Below are positions 1 to 6,810 of a stretch of DNA of 43,735 bases, piece by piece. The notes under the pieces are model-generated. The model was not told where the DNA came from, did not search any database, and was given only the letters and a program-made list of their open reading frames with translations. This stretch comes from a virus. Position 1 is the stretch's first letter; every line of letters starts with the position of its first letter. The stretch spans positions 1 to 43,735 of the IMG/VR virus record IMGVR_UViG_3300017991_004323. One strand, given 5' to 3'. Made by a program: the position numbers and the translations under genes.

Positions 1-1
1 C

Positions 2-255
2 GTGGCAGGTAAATAGGCCCCTGCCAGGACTTGTTGCCGGCACGATCCCGCTCGCGACGCTGGAGTCGTGGCAGGTAAATAGGCCCCTGCCAGGACTTGT
101 TGCCCGCTGGGCAGAGGAGGCAAAGGTGGCCTCGGGTCTCGTGGCAGGTAAATAGGCCCCTGCCAGGACTTGTTGCGGCGCTCAATCGCGATCGCAACGC
201 GCCGCCCACCGACCCCTCTGTGGCAGATAAATAGACCCCTGCCAGGACTTGTTGC
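2..255 (-). CRISPR. CRISPR array (at least 4 repeats, truncated by window edge)
   Basis: Four 36-base repeats lie at 2-37, 68-103, 141-176 and 220-255. The first three are identical and the cas-proximal one differs at two positions. Spacers are 38-67 (30 bases), 104-140 (37) and 177-219 (43), which is unusually uneven. On the minus strand each repeat reads GCAACAAGTCC followed by a 7-bp stem (TGGCAGG/CCTGCCA, 10-base loop) ending one base before the spacer. That is the layout of a type V crRNA 5' handle, so the array is read on the minus strand, the same strand as cas12. Only 10 bases separate the cas12 stop from the array, so there is no room for a separate leader and co-transcription is likely. 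The array continues left of the window. That it is a working array is inferred from the adjacent Cas12. Confidence 0.85.
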
Positions 256-265
256 GCCGTGCCTC

Positions 266-736
266 CTAAGCCTCTTCGCCGCCTTCGTTTTTGCGCTTCA
301 TTTCGAGCGCTCGCTTTTTCGCAATCGTCTTCCTCCTTCGCTTGTTGGGCTTTTCGCTGTAAGTCCACACCTCGTCCGGCTCGAGCGCCGGTCGATCCCA
401 GTTCACCTTCGCGCCGCTCGCGGCGAGGAGGTTGCGAGACGCGTTCACGTCTCGATTCCAGGTCTCTCCACAAGAGCAGGTGAACACCTGCGCAGAGCCG
501 AGGCTGCGGTTCCGCTTCCCGCAAGACCAGCAGGTCTGGCTCGTGTAGGCCGGGTTCAGCGTGTCGATATCCTCGAAGAAGACGTTCTGAAGCGACTTCT
601 TGAGAACGCTCAGCGCCGCGTGCCTCTTGTTCTTGTTGATCCGGTCCTGCTTCTTGTTGTCGCCCGCCTTGTTTCGCTCTTGCATGTGCGCGAGGTTCAT
701 TTCCTCGATCACGCAGTTCTTGTAGCGCCTCCCCAT
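266..736 (-). CDS. C-terminal cas12 fragment (possible reinitiated ORF)
   Basis: This is the 156-codon part of the cas12 frame from the first ATG after the internal TGA. It carries RuvC-II (IEEMNL), the four-cysteine zinc ribbon (TCWSCG and FTCSCG) and RuvC-III (NRDVNAS), then a basic tail. No good ribosome-binding site precedes the ATG; a purine-rich stretch lies about 30 bases upstream. The 22 codons between the TGA and this ATG already fit the Cas12 fold (DLYRRFARDM), so the ATG is not a natural gene start. A separately translated product is possible but unsupported. Listed so the reader sees both halves of the broken gene. Confidence 0.35.
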   Translation of the reverse strand: MGRRYKNCVIEEMNLAHMQERNKAGDNKKQDRINKNKRHAALSVLKKSLQNVFFEDIDTLNPAYTSQTCWSCGKRNRSLGSAQVFTCSCGETWNRDVNASRNLLAASGAKVNWDRPALEPDEVWTYSEKPNKRRRKTIAKKRALEMKRKNEGGEEA

Positions 737-2389
737 GTCGCGGGCGAATCGACGGTAAAGGTCCCGCCTGCTCCCCTGCAGCTGGCCGCGGAGAGGATCG
801 CGTCAATCGGGCCCGAGGTGGAGTTGGCGGCCACGCCAGTGCCAGAGCCAGTCGAGGCAGCTGTCCTCGTCCTGGTCGCGCCACTTCTTGACGAGCTTGG
901 ACAGCTTCTTCGGGCTCCTGAACTGGTGAAGGTTCTTGAACTCCTTCCGGAGGCCTTTCGGAATACAGCCCCGCCCTTCGACCTTGAAGTAAGCGATCAG
1001 GTTATCGACCGCTTCGTTGAAGTCCTTCTTCACGAGGCTCTGGAGGTTCTCCACCTGCTTGGCCTCTCGAAGCCACCAGCAAGGCAAAGCGACCTTGCCC
1101 TCCCTGCCGTCGCTCCCGGAGAACGTCGCGACGACGATCGAGCCGTTGTCGTAGCGCCAGCCGACGTCGATCGCGACGGTGCCTTCCTTCGCTCGGTCCG
1201 GACGGGGTCCGACGTCAGCAAGGCTCAGCTGAACCGACCACTTCAGGCGACGCCCCTCCTTCTTTCGAACGACCTTGGCGTGAGTGATTCGGACTCCCTC
1301 AGGGATCTCGCGCTTCATGAAGAACGGGATTCGAGCCCAGACGGGCTTCTTCCCCTCACTCCTTACGCGGAGGTAGAGGATCGCGTCACCCCTCTTGGCC
1401 GCGCGGTCCCTTCCCGCCACCCAGACGCCAGTCGGATACCGAACGATTCGGGCATGGCCCTGGCCCAGGTCGCCGCTGAAGATTACCTCAGGGGCCTGCT
1501 TCTCCCGCGACTGGTAAGTCTGGCCACCAATAATTCCAGAGCCGTCCCAACTCTTGAACTTCGGCGGGGGGCCCTTCCGGTGTTGACGGAGTGCCTCGTG
1601 ACGCGTGTTCCTGGTGTTCCAGTGTAGTTCAGGAAACCGCTCGCGTCCCTCCTTGGCGGCGTCGCTCTTCGCGTCGTCGAAAGCCTTCTTGTCGTAGGAG
1701 TCCAACTCGCGCGCCTCTTTGCATATTTTTTGCCGATCCTCCCAGGCATTCTTGAGCTTTTTGTGAAGCGCGGAGATCTCCGCCCTCTCTTCCGGGGTGA
1801 GCGTATCGTCTCGATTCTTCGAGTTGCGCTTGCGCTGCTCTTCGTGAACAGCATGAAGCGCCTTCTTGATCGCTGCGTACTTCGCGTCGGCCTCAAGGAT
1901 CTCGTCCTTCAACTCGGTCTTGAGCATGAACTTCATGTCAAGGTCGCGCATGCTGTGGTCGATCTCCACAGTGTCGTTGCGCATGCGCTGACTGTGGAAG
2001 AAGTGATCGTCGACGAACTCGACGCCCTCGAGGAGCAGACCTTCTTCATGCGCACGCCGCCGCATTTCGGCGGAGATCAGGTCTTTGTTGACGCGGTCGC
2101 CTTGCTCAGCAAGCTGGCCCAGGAATCGGTGCTCATTCTCGAACCCGAGGGGAAGGGTTCGGTTCGCCGGGTACTTGTAGACCCGAACCCCCGTGTCCTT
2201 GTACTTGATACCCTTTTCCTTGTCCTTCTCCTTGGCCTTCTTCTTGGCCTTGTTCCGCTTGCGCATGCGCGCACGCTGGGCCTCGCGCAACTCTTCCTTG
2301 CTGCGCTTCTTGCGCCCGCCACGCTTCTTGGTCTTGCTCTGAGTCGTCACGACCCCCCCCCTCCTCACTTGAGCTCCCATCATACTCAC
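266..2389 (-). pseudogene. cas12m: Cas12m-like type V CRISPR effector, interrupted by an in-frame TGA
   Basis: Single-frame gene of 707 codons with one internal TGA at 803-805 (codon 529). Without that stop it would be a complete effector. Codons 1-60 are Lys/Arg-rich. A WDGSG motif at about 281-285 and a beta-rich stretch around 337-390 match the pattern of Cas12m proteins. RuvC-I is IDVGW (D408). After the stop come a helix leading into RuvC-II (IEEMNL, E562), a zinc ribbon (C620, C623, C638, C640) and RuvC-III (NRDVNAS, D647). Family members are roughly 600 aa, use no tracrRNA, and the studied ones bind DNA rather than cut it. Here all three acidic residues are present. The start is ATG at 2389 behind GGAGG. 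As read, translation gives a 528-aa product lacking RuvC-II/III unless TGA is read through. TGA is a normal stop in neighbouring genes. A TnpB-like ancestor is less likely because of the array and length. Confidence 0.8.
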
Positions 2390-2397
2390 ACCCCTCC

Positions 2398-2430
2398 GAC
2401 AGGTAGCGTAAGCCTTTGCCAGCTAAGACG
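2398..2430 (-). repeat. very degenerate CRISPR-repeat-like sequence in cas12 leader
   Basis: The plus strand reads GACAGGTA, a short divergent middle, then GCCTTTGCCAGC. Compared with the array repeat (GGCAGGTA...GCCCCTGCCAGG) both stem arms are recognisable but the middle is 1-2 bases different in length and the stem is imperfect. It lies about 10 bases upstream of the cas12 ATG in the same orientation as the array repeats. It also overlaps the stop of the preceding gene. The similarity could be chance. Confidence 0.3.
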
Positions 2431-2806
2431 CTTCGAGCTTCGCCAGCCCCTCGCGGAGCATGGCGCGAAACTCGTCCTCGAGCTTCATGGCGCGGTGAGC
2501 CTGGCCGAGCATGCTGCGCACGGACGTCAGGTCCTTCGGCTTGGGGTAGTCGCCCTGGCGGTTCATGAAGCTGTAGGCCTCCTCGATCACGGAGAGCGAC
2601 TTCTGCTCCTTCTCGGTCAGCGGAAGAGGCTCGACGCCTTCGACCAGGTTGTGGCCGCGGACGACCTGGCGCACGTACTGGTTGCCGGTCCACACGTAGG
2701 CAGCCACGATCGTCTGGTTGCCCTCGACGCGCAGGCGCTCGATCTCGTCACGAACGGCCTGCTGCTTGCGGGCCTTGTTGGCCAACTTGTTCCTCTTCGC
2801 GCTCAA
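2423..2806 (-). CDS. hypothetical protein, 127 aa
   Basis: Not recognised. The protein has a basic N-terminus (SAKRNKLANKARKQQ), a central beta-like stretch around residues 30-55 and a helical C-terminal half ending in a charged helix. The start is TTG at 2806, supported by a strong AAGGAGG seven bases upstream, and it overlaps the TGA of the bL12-like gene (TTGA), so the two are translationally coupled. It is the last gene before cas12, which begins 33 bases further on, so it may share a transcript with the CRISPR locus. No motif points to a Cas accessory function. Confidence 0.75.
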   Translation of the reverse strand: MSAKRNKLANKARKQQAVRDEIERLRVEGNQTIVAAYVWTGNQYVRQVVRGHNLVEGVEPLPLTEKEQKSLSVIEEAYSFMNRQGDYPKPKDLTSVRSMLGQAHRAMKLEDEFRAMLREGLAKLEAS

Positions 2807-3162
2807 CGGGGCGCCTCCTTCTTGGTCACGATCTTTCGGTAAAGGCCCCCGGCTCCGGGTTCCTTGCTGCAGTAAAGGTGAGAGGCGATCTCGCCCCAGA
2901 GGCTCGCCTGAACGCGAACCCAGCCCGGCTGACTCTCCTCGTCGACGAGCGCCTGCCCCGTCTCCGCTCCGTCCACGACGACCCTCGCGCCGGACTCTTC
3001 GAGGTCGCGGATCAACTCGTGGATCGTGTCGCAGGGAGGGATCTCGACAGGCGCTTGGTCCGCCAACTTCTTCGCCAGGACGAGCGAGAGGCCGAGGTGC
3101 TGGCGTAGGTCCTTGATCACCGAGATCTTTCGGTGGCCCGTGCTCTCGAGGACAACTTTCAT
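2803..3162 (-). CDS. bL12 (ribosomal L7/L12) C-terminal-domain-like protein
   Basis: Residues 1-55 (MKVVLESTGHRKISVIKDLRQ and on) match the C-terminal domain of ribosomal protein bL12. The match includes K-I-x-V-I-K-x-L-R, then G-L-S-L-x-x-A-K-K-L-A-D-x-A-P and a final L-E-x-S-G-A-R-V-V-V, where the family has L-E-x-A-G-A-K-V. In the ribosome this domain recruits translation GTPases. The N-terminal dimerisation domain and hinge are missing, and a further 60 residues of unknown fold follow. I chose ATG 3162 with GGAG ten bases upstream over an in-frame GTG at 3222 whose putative ribosome site is too close. Some phages carry bL12 or bS21 homologues, so a role in adjusting host translation is a reasonable inference. 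Confidence 0.7.
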   Translation of the reverse strand: MKVVLESTGHRKISVIKDLRQHLGLSLVLAKKLADQAPVEIPPCDTIHELIRDLEESGARVVVDGAETGQALVDEESQPGWVRVQASLWGEIASHLYCSKEPGAGGLYRKIVTKKEAPR

Positions 3163-3235
3163 AGGGACAACACTCCGATCAGGAGGATCAAACCAAGGCA
3201 GGCGGCCTGGAACAACCGCCACTCTTCCTCAGGCG

Positions 3236-3757
3236 TCAAATCGCGGCCCACCTAGGAGCACGCGGAGCTCGCAGGCGCGGGCAGGTCGCCATGGGAGACA
3301 GCGCCGACTGGGGAACGAAGAACGCCGGACGACCGGTGCCAGGATCCCTCCAGAACTTCTGCCGCTTGCCGTGCTCTCCGTAGATCCAGCCACGCAGCTG
3401 GAGGTAGGGAGCCCGGCCCGTGACGAGCACGAAGGGCCGGTGATCGGGCGAGGTCGCGTGGAGGATCAGACTTCCGTCCAAGCGAGGCGTCGTACGAACC
3501 TCGATCTCCCCCACGTCGCCGGCGCCGAACTCTCCGAACGACCCGCTCCAGAACATGTCCATGTAGCGCGCGACCGCGAGCTCGCCGGCGGCGCCTTCGA
3601 CGTGAATCGACCAGCCGTTCGACGACCCGTTGGTGAGGCCGTGCTTATGCTGAAGTCCGTTCATGACGTTAGTGGCTTGGCGCTGAATTCCGACCTGCGC
3701 AGCAAGGCGGAACTCGCTCGGAGTGAGCGTAATCGGCACGGGGGCAGGGGCGGTCAT
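3236..3757 (-). CDS. hypothetical protein, 173 aa; possible PD-(D/E)xK-like fold
   Basis: Starts at ATG 3757 behind GCGGAG; an upstream in-frame extension to 3913 only overlaps the previous gene. A conserved-looking core contains EGAAGELAVARYM, then GDVGEIEVRTT and a later hydrophobic strand (PFVLVTG). The order helix-Glu, Asp, then Glu-x-Arg is reminiscent of PD-(D/E)xK nuclease or very-short-patch-repair-like folds, with Arg where Lys is usual. That reading is weak. The tail is Pro/Arg-rich. It sits two bases after the preceding gene in the 2420-4963 operon. Confidence 0.65.
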   Translation of the reverse strand: MTAPAPVPITLTPSEFRLAAQVGIQRQATNVMNGLQHKHGLTNGSSNGWSIHVEGAAGELAVARYMDMFWSGSFGEFGAGDVGEIEVRTTPRLDGSLILHATSPDHRPFVLVTGRAPYLQLRGWIYGEHGKRQKFWRDPGTGRPAFFVPQSALSPMATCPRLRAPRAPRWAAI

Positions 3758-3759
3758 TC

Positions 3760-4023
3760 TTAGCTCCGCTTCTCTAGAGCAGCCCGGCCAGGCAGGCTGA
3801 GGGCAGCGATCTTTTCCCAGCCCAACTCCCTGAAAAGGGCCTCGAAGGTCGCTCTGTAGCAGGTGTCGTAAGTGCCTTCGTGGCTTGCCGTCGAGGTGCC
3901 CGTTCGGAGGCACTCGTCCCGCTGCCGGATCGCGCGCTCGCCCTCCCAGATCGCCAGGAAGGAGAGCGCGTCAAGGACCGTATCCTCTTCGAGCGCGCGG
4001 TCGAGTGCCTCCTTGAGGTTCAC
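3760..4023 (-). CDS. hypothetical protein, 87 aa
   Basis: Not recognised; mostly helical, acidic at the N-terminus (LKEALDRALEEDTVLDALSFLAIWEGERAIRQRDE). The GTG start at 4023 overlaps the stop of the MazG-like gene (GTGA), and the gene ends two bases before the next start, so it belongs to the same operon. The hydrophobic segment around residues 15-27 is not long enough to be a confident membrane helix. Confidence 0.65.
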   Translation of the reverse strand: MNLKEALDRALEEDTVLDALSFLAIWEGERAIRQRDECLRTGTSTASHEGTYDTCYRATFEALFRELGWEKIAALSLPGRAALEKRS

Positions 4024-4754
4024 GCGTAAGCCTGTCGCTGTCGCTCGATCTCGCCAGCCACGTCAGGAGTCGGGTGACCCGGCGCCTTAATGAACTTGCC
4101 CGTCACGGGGTCCTTGCTGGCCGTTGCGATCTTGAGCAGGTTGTTCTCGTCCACGAGCTCGAGCAGCGGGCGGTTCTTCAGGCCGCAGGCGCTCATGGTC
4201 CCGATCGTCACGACCGAGATATCGACGCAACCGTCCGCGATCTCGGTCAGGTCGGGATCGTGGGTGGCTGCGAACTCGAGACCGTCGAACTCGACCTTCG
4301 TCCCCTCGGCCCGCACCGTCACGCCGAGGGCCTCGATCGTCTCCAGGCACTCCTCGAGAATCAGGCGCGCCCGAAGCGTCCGCGTGTGGGCGTCGGGGAC
4401 CGTCGGCACCTGAGGCACTTCTTGGCCGAACCCGTACATCATGTGTTCGACGCGAATCTGGTGATTCGTCTGGTCGCGGTGCTTCGTTTCGACCTCGACG
4501 GGCGCGGCCTCAGCGATCGCGTCGTTGTAGGTGTCCTCACCGAGCCCGTCGAGCTCAGCCAAGCGACGGAGGCCATACCAGACCGCCTTGCCGACCTGCT
4601 CACGCAGGACACCCTTCTTGTTCCAGCGCGAGAGGTATTTGCCCACGTTCCACAGCAGCGCGTCCCGCTCGAGTCCCCAGGCCTTCAGGACCTTGATCGT
4701 CTCGTAGGCGTTCTCCTTGCCGCCGTAGTGATCCGGGTGATCGACCGAGCTCAC
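4020..4754 (-). CDS. DUF3310-MazG-like nucleotide pyrophosphohydrolase fusion
   Basis: Residues 3-70 (VDHPDHYGG, then YLSRWNKKG and a W-Y-G-L-R-R-L helix) match DUF3310, a small phage domain often beside or fused to nucleotide enzymes. Residues about 120-230 carry a MazG/PRA-PH pattern: L-I-L-E-E-C-L-E-T, then D-L-T-E-I-A-D-G-C-V-D, then V-D-E-N-N-L-L-K and a D-P-V-T-G-K-F-I-K-A-P-G-H loop. The acidic E-E-x-x-E and E-x-x-D residues would bind Mg. These enzymes hydrolyse (d)NTPs to monophosphates and may shape the nucleotide pool during infection. The GTG start at 4754 overlaps the upstream TGA and has GGAGG five bases away, so the longer frame to 4802 is rejected. Confidence 0.8.
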   Translation of the reverse strand: MSSVDHPDHYGGKENAYETIKVLKAWGLERDALLWNVGKYLSRWNKKGVLREQVGKAVWYGLRRLAELDGLGEDTYNDAIAEAAPVEVETKHRDQTNHQIRVEHMMYGFGQEVPQVPTVPDAHTRTLRARLILEECLETIEALGVTVRAEGTKVEFDGLEFAATHDPDLTEIADGCVDISVVTIGTMSACGLKNRPLLELVDENNLLKIATASKDPVTGKFIKAPGHPTPDVAGEIERQRQAYA

Positions 4755-4963
4755 AGGCCCTCCTTCACGTTGTTGATCAGGACCGAGGTCGCCTGCGGCC
4801 ACTGCTCACGCGCCTGGTAGCTGGCGTGCGCCGCCGCGGCCTTGGAGTCGTCGGCGAAGACGTCGTAAGACTGCCACCAGCGGGAGTCGCGACTCAGCCG
4901 ACCCTTCTCGCCCATTTCCTGGTGGCGGCACTCGACACGGACACGAAACATGGATCCAGACAC
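4751..4963 (-). CDS. hypothetical protein, 70 aa
   Basis: First gene of the leftward operon. Start is GTG 4963 with AAGGAGGT six bases upstream. The product contains two tryptophans in a S-R-W-W-Q-S-Y-D-V-F stretch and an alanine-rich helix after it. It resembles small phage proteins with a single alpha/beta domain but I cannot name a family. Two CRISPR-repeat-like sequences sit 23 to 97 bases upstream of its start codon, in the same orientation as the mRNA, which makes this leader interesting. GTGA overlap couples it to the DUF3310-MazG gene. Confidence 0.7.
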   Translation of the reverse strand: MSGSMFRVRVECRHQEMGEKGRLSRDSRWWQSYDVFADDSKAAAAHASYQAREQWPQATSVLINNVKEGL

Positions 4964-4985
4964 AGCGACCTCCTTGTTGAGGAAA

Positions 4986-5020
4986 GTGGCAGGTAATAGG
5001 CCCCTGCCAGGAATTGTTGC
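4986..5020 (-). repeat. solo CRISPR repeat in a gene leader
   Basis: A 35-base copy of the array repeat, with one A missing from the loop (TAATAGG for TAAATAGG) and one substitution (GGAATTG for GGACTTG). The 7-bp stem TGGCAGG/CCTGCCA is intact. It lies 22 bases upstream of the GTG at 4963 and would be part of that mRNA's leader, in crRNA-sense orientation. The sequence 3' of it, where a spacer would be, contains the ribosome-binding site and start codon. Confidence 0.8.
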
Positions 5021-5025
5021 CGAGA

Positions 5026-5060
5026 ATGGCAGGCAAATAGGCCCTTGTTGGACTTACTGC
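5026..5060 (-). repeat. degenerate CRISPR repeat copy next to solo repeat
   Basis: A 35-base degenerate copy of the same repeat (starts ATGGCAGGCAAATAGGCCC on the plus strand). It is separated from the neighbouring copy by only five bases, too few for a spacer. One stem arm is changed (CCTTGTT for CCTGCCA), so the hairpin is lost. Together the two fill most of the 159-base gap between the divergent genes at 4963 and 5123. Confidence 0.65.
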
Positions 5061-5122
5061 CACCCGCCGCACCAACCTAACAACCCCAGCCGACAAGTTC
5101 ACGGAAAACTAAAGGTGGCAAG

Positions 5123-5662
5123 GTGAAAACCTGGATCTTGTCCGACCGGAGTCGTATCCTGGCCCCAGCAACGGAACGGGACTGGCAAGGGAGGACCGTG
5201 GACGGAATCGGAACGATCAATCACCTTTTGCAGCCGCCCCCGAAGCGAACTCGCCCCCGCCGTTGCAGCGTCGAAGGGTGCTCGAAGCCGACGAGGGAGA
5301 ACAAGCCGGTCTGTACCGACCATGTGCTTGAGCTCCCCTATGCACGCCGGGTTGCAGAAATGGCCCAGCGGATCGAGAAAGAGCACAAAATGCTCCTCCG
5401 GGGCCGGCGCCCGAACCAAGAATGGCTCCTGGTTGAGGACGCGCTGATCTCGATCGCCTTCCAGGAAGAGGAGGAGGTCCCGACGGTCAAGATCTGCAGG
5501 ACGTGCGACGTCCCTCCCAAGCTTGCGCTCAAGCTGGCGCGGGCCGGCGGGCTTAGCTACCGAGCTCGGAGGCGGAGTCACGTCTTCAACGTGAAGGACG
5601 CGCGCAAGATCGTGATCGCGCGAATCATTGGCCGTGACGGGCCCAGGGCGCGCAGGTCGTAA
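5123..5662 (+). CDS. hypothetical zinc-binding protein, 179 aa
   Basis: First plus-strand gene, GTG start with AGGTGG upstream. Residues 48-67 form a small zinc-binding knuckle of the form C-x4-C-x(n)-C-x2-H (CSVEGCSKPTRENKPVCTDH) of a kind common in phage proteins. A basic C-terminal half includes a C-R-T-C pair and a helix-turn-helix-like stretch (VPPKLALKLARAGGLSYRARRRSH) that could bind nucleic acid. It overlaps the next gene by one base. Function unknown; DNA or RNA binding is an inference from composition. Confidence 0.75.
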   Translation: MKTWILSDRSRILAPATERDWQGRTVDGIGTINHLLQPPPKRTRPRRCSVEGCSKPTRENKPVCTDHVLELPYARRVAEMAQRIEKEHKMLLRGRRPNQEWLLVEDALISIAFQEEEEVPTVKICRTCDVPPKLALKLARAGGLSYRARRRSHVFNVKDARKIVIARIIGRDGPRARRS

Positions 5663-6153
5663 TGGACGACAGCATTCGGCCGCACGAACTCGAGATCATT
5701 GAGGAATACGAGGACGACGACTACGAGGTCTTCCGACGCCACCTCCATTGGACCAGGAAAGAGGGTCGGCGAACCCCCTTCAATCAGCGGGCCTTCGAGG
5801 AGGCATGGAGGGGCTTCGTCGAGAATATCGGCTGGCGGGGCAGCGGGTCCAAGGTGACGGCCATGGTTCGAATGCTCAACTGGCTCCCCTCCCTGAAACA
5901 GCATGCTGAAAAGGGAAGCCTGCGACTCGGGCGCCCAGGTCGCTACTGGAGCGCCTCCGAGCTCGAGCGCTGGGCCGCGACGACTTGCGCCTCGCCGCGG
6001 GCGATTCACTCCGCCCGCTTCCTGCTCTACATTTGGGACCCTGACCAAGAGTGGGCCTGCGGCAACTTCAACCTCAAGCAGGCCTTCAACGCATGGGACG
6101 AGGAGCACCGCAGCGTCTTCGTGCGCTGGGCCGCGGATCCCTGGTGGGGATAG
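5662..6153 (+). CDS. hypothetical protein, 163 aa
   Basis: Not recognised. The N-terminus is acidic (EIIEEYEDDDYE); the rest is tryptophan-rich and helical, ending DPWWG. It follows the preceding gene with a TAATG-type one-base overlap and is followed by another small gene seven bases later, so the plus-strand genes 5123-6663 form one operon. Confidence 0.75.
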   Translation: MDDSIRPHELEIIEEYEDDDYEVFRRHLHWTRKEGRRTPFNQRAFEEAWRGFVENIGWRGSGSKVTAMVRMLNWLPSLKQHAEKGSLRLGRPGRYWSASELERWAATTCASPRAIHSARFLLYIWDPDQEWACGNFNLKQAFNAWDEEHRSVFVRWAADPWWG

Positions 6154-6160
6154 GAGCGAC

Positions 6161-6400
6161 ATGATCGACGAGATTGTTGAATACGGAGACTTTATCGACG
6201 GCGACGCGAGCTCGATCAGCTTCGCCGCGATCACCTTCAAGAAGGACTTCGGGCCTTGGAAGAAGGGTCAGAAAATCGACAGTCTCACGCTCCAGTTTTG
6301 CCAACTGGGCGAGGACAACGCCCCCTGCCCCACCCTTCAGGAGTGGAGTTTCGACGGTGACCTGATCCGCGAATGCAGGGTCAAGCTGGTGCCGGCATGA
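6161..6400 (+). CDS. hypothetical protein, 79 aa
   Basis: Small acidic protein, predicted mixed alpha/beta (IDEIVEYGDFIDGDASS; SISFAAITFKKDF). ATG at 6161 is supported by GGAG seven bases upstream and the TGA overlaps the next ATG (ATGA). The upstream part of this reading frame is only a shadow of the 5662-6153 gene and is not included. No family recognised. Confidence 0.7.
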   Translation: MIDEIVEYGDFIDGDASSISFAAITFKKDFGPWKKGQKIDSLTLQFCQLGEDNAPCPTLQEWSFDGDLIRECRVKLVPA

Positions 6401-6663
6401 GCGAGCTCTCCTCCGCCCAAGAACGCGTTCTCAAGGCCTTCCCGCCGGGATCTCGGTGCTGGACCTGCGGCGGCCCCAACTCGGCGCACCGGATCATGGA
6501 CGAGATCCGCGGCCGGCATGAAGCCGGCGACTCCGCCCGCAGGCTCGCCGAGGAGTTCGGCAAGCCCAAGATCGCGATCAACTGCCTGCTCCGCATGTCC
6601 GAAAAGGACTACGAGGCCATGCTCTTGGCGTCTGCCCTGCCCGAGCACGAAGAGGTAGACTGA
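6397..6663 (+). CDS. hypothetical zinc-knuckle protein, 88 aa
   Basis: ATG at 6397 sits in an ATGA overlap with the previous gene. Residues about 20-27 contain a C-W-T-C pair (SRCWTCGGPNS), followed by a helix-turn-helix-like region (ARRLAEEFGKPKIAINCLLR) resembling the recognition part of small DNA-binding proteins. A phage transcription regulator is possible but unproven. It is the last protein gene before the tRNA-Thr gene nine bases downstream. Confidence 0.7.
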   Translation: MSELSSAQERVLKAFPPGSRCWTCGGPNSAHRIMDEIRGRHEAGDSARRLAEEFGKPKIAINCLLRMSEKDYEAMLLASALPEHEEVD

Positions 6664-6671
6664 ACAAAATT

Positions 6672-6744
6672 GCTGGAGTAGCTCAACCGGCAGAGCACTC
6701 GCCTTGTAAGCGAACGGCTGCGGGTTCGACCCCCGCCTCCAGCT
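6672..6744 (+). tRNA. tRNA-Thr (anticodon TGT)
   Basis: Cloverleaf with 7-bp acceptor GCTGGAG/CTCCAGC, D stem GCTC/GAGC, anticodon loop CTTGTAA (anticodon TGT, reading ACA) and T arm GCGGG-TTCGACC-CCCGC. The outermost anticodon-stem pair is a C-A mismatch. CCA is not encoded. It lies in the plus-strand operon. Confidence 0.93.
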
Positions 6745-6810
6745 TGCGCAGCCCGCGACGGTCGCGGTGCGTCGCGCGTTCAAGTGGTTACGTTTTTAAA
6801 GTGAGTCAGG

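Noticed and set aside
170-1627. 485-codon plus-strand ORF opposite cas12
   Set aside because: It is the antisense shadow of cas12 plus part of the array; composition follows the codon bias of the minus strand and it has no recognisable domain.
266-2389. Stand-alone TnpB/IS605 transposase
   Set aside because: The zinc ribbon and RuvC-III resemble TnpB, but length, the WDGSG region and the adjoining repeat array favour Cas12m; no IS end structures or tnpA were seen.
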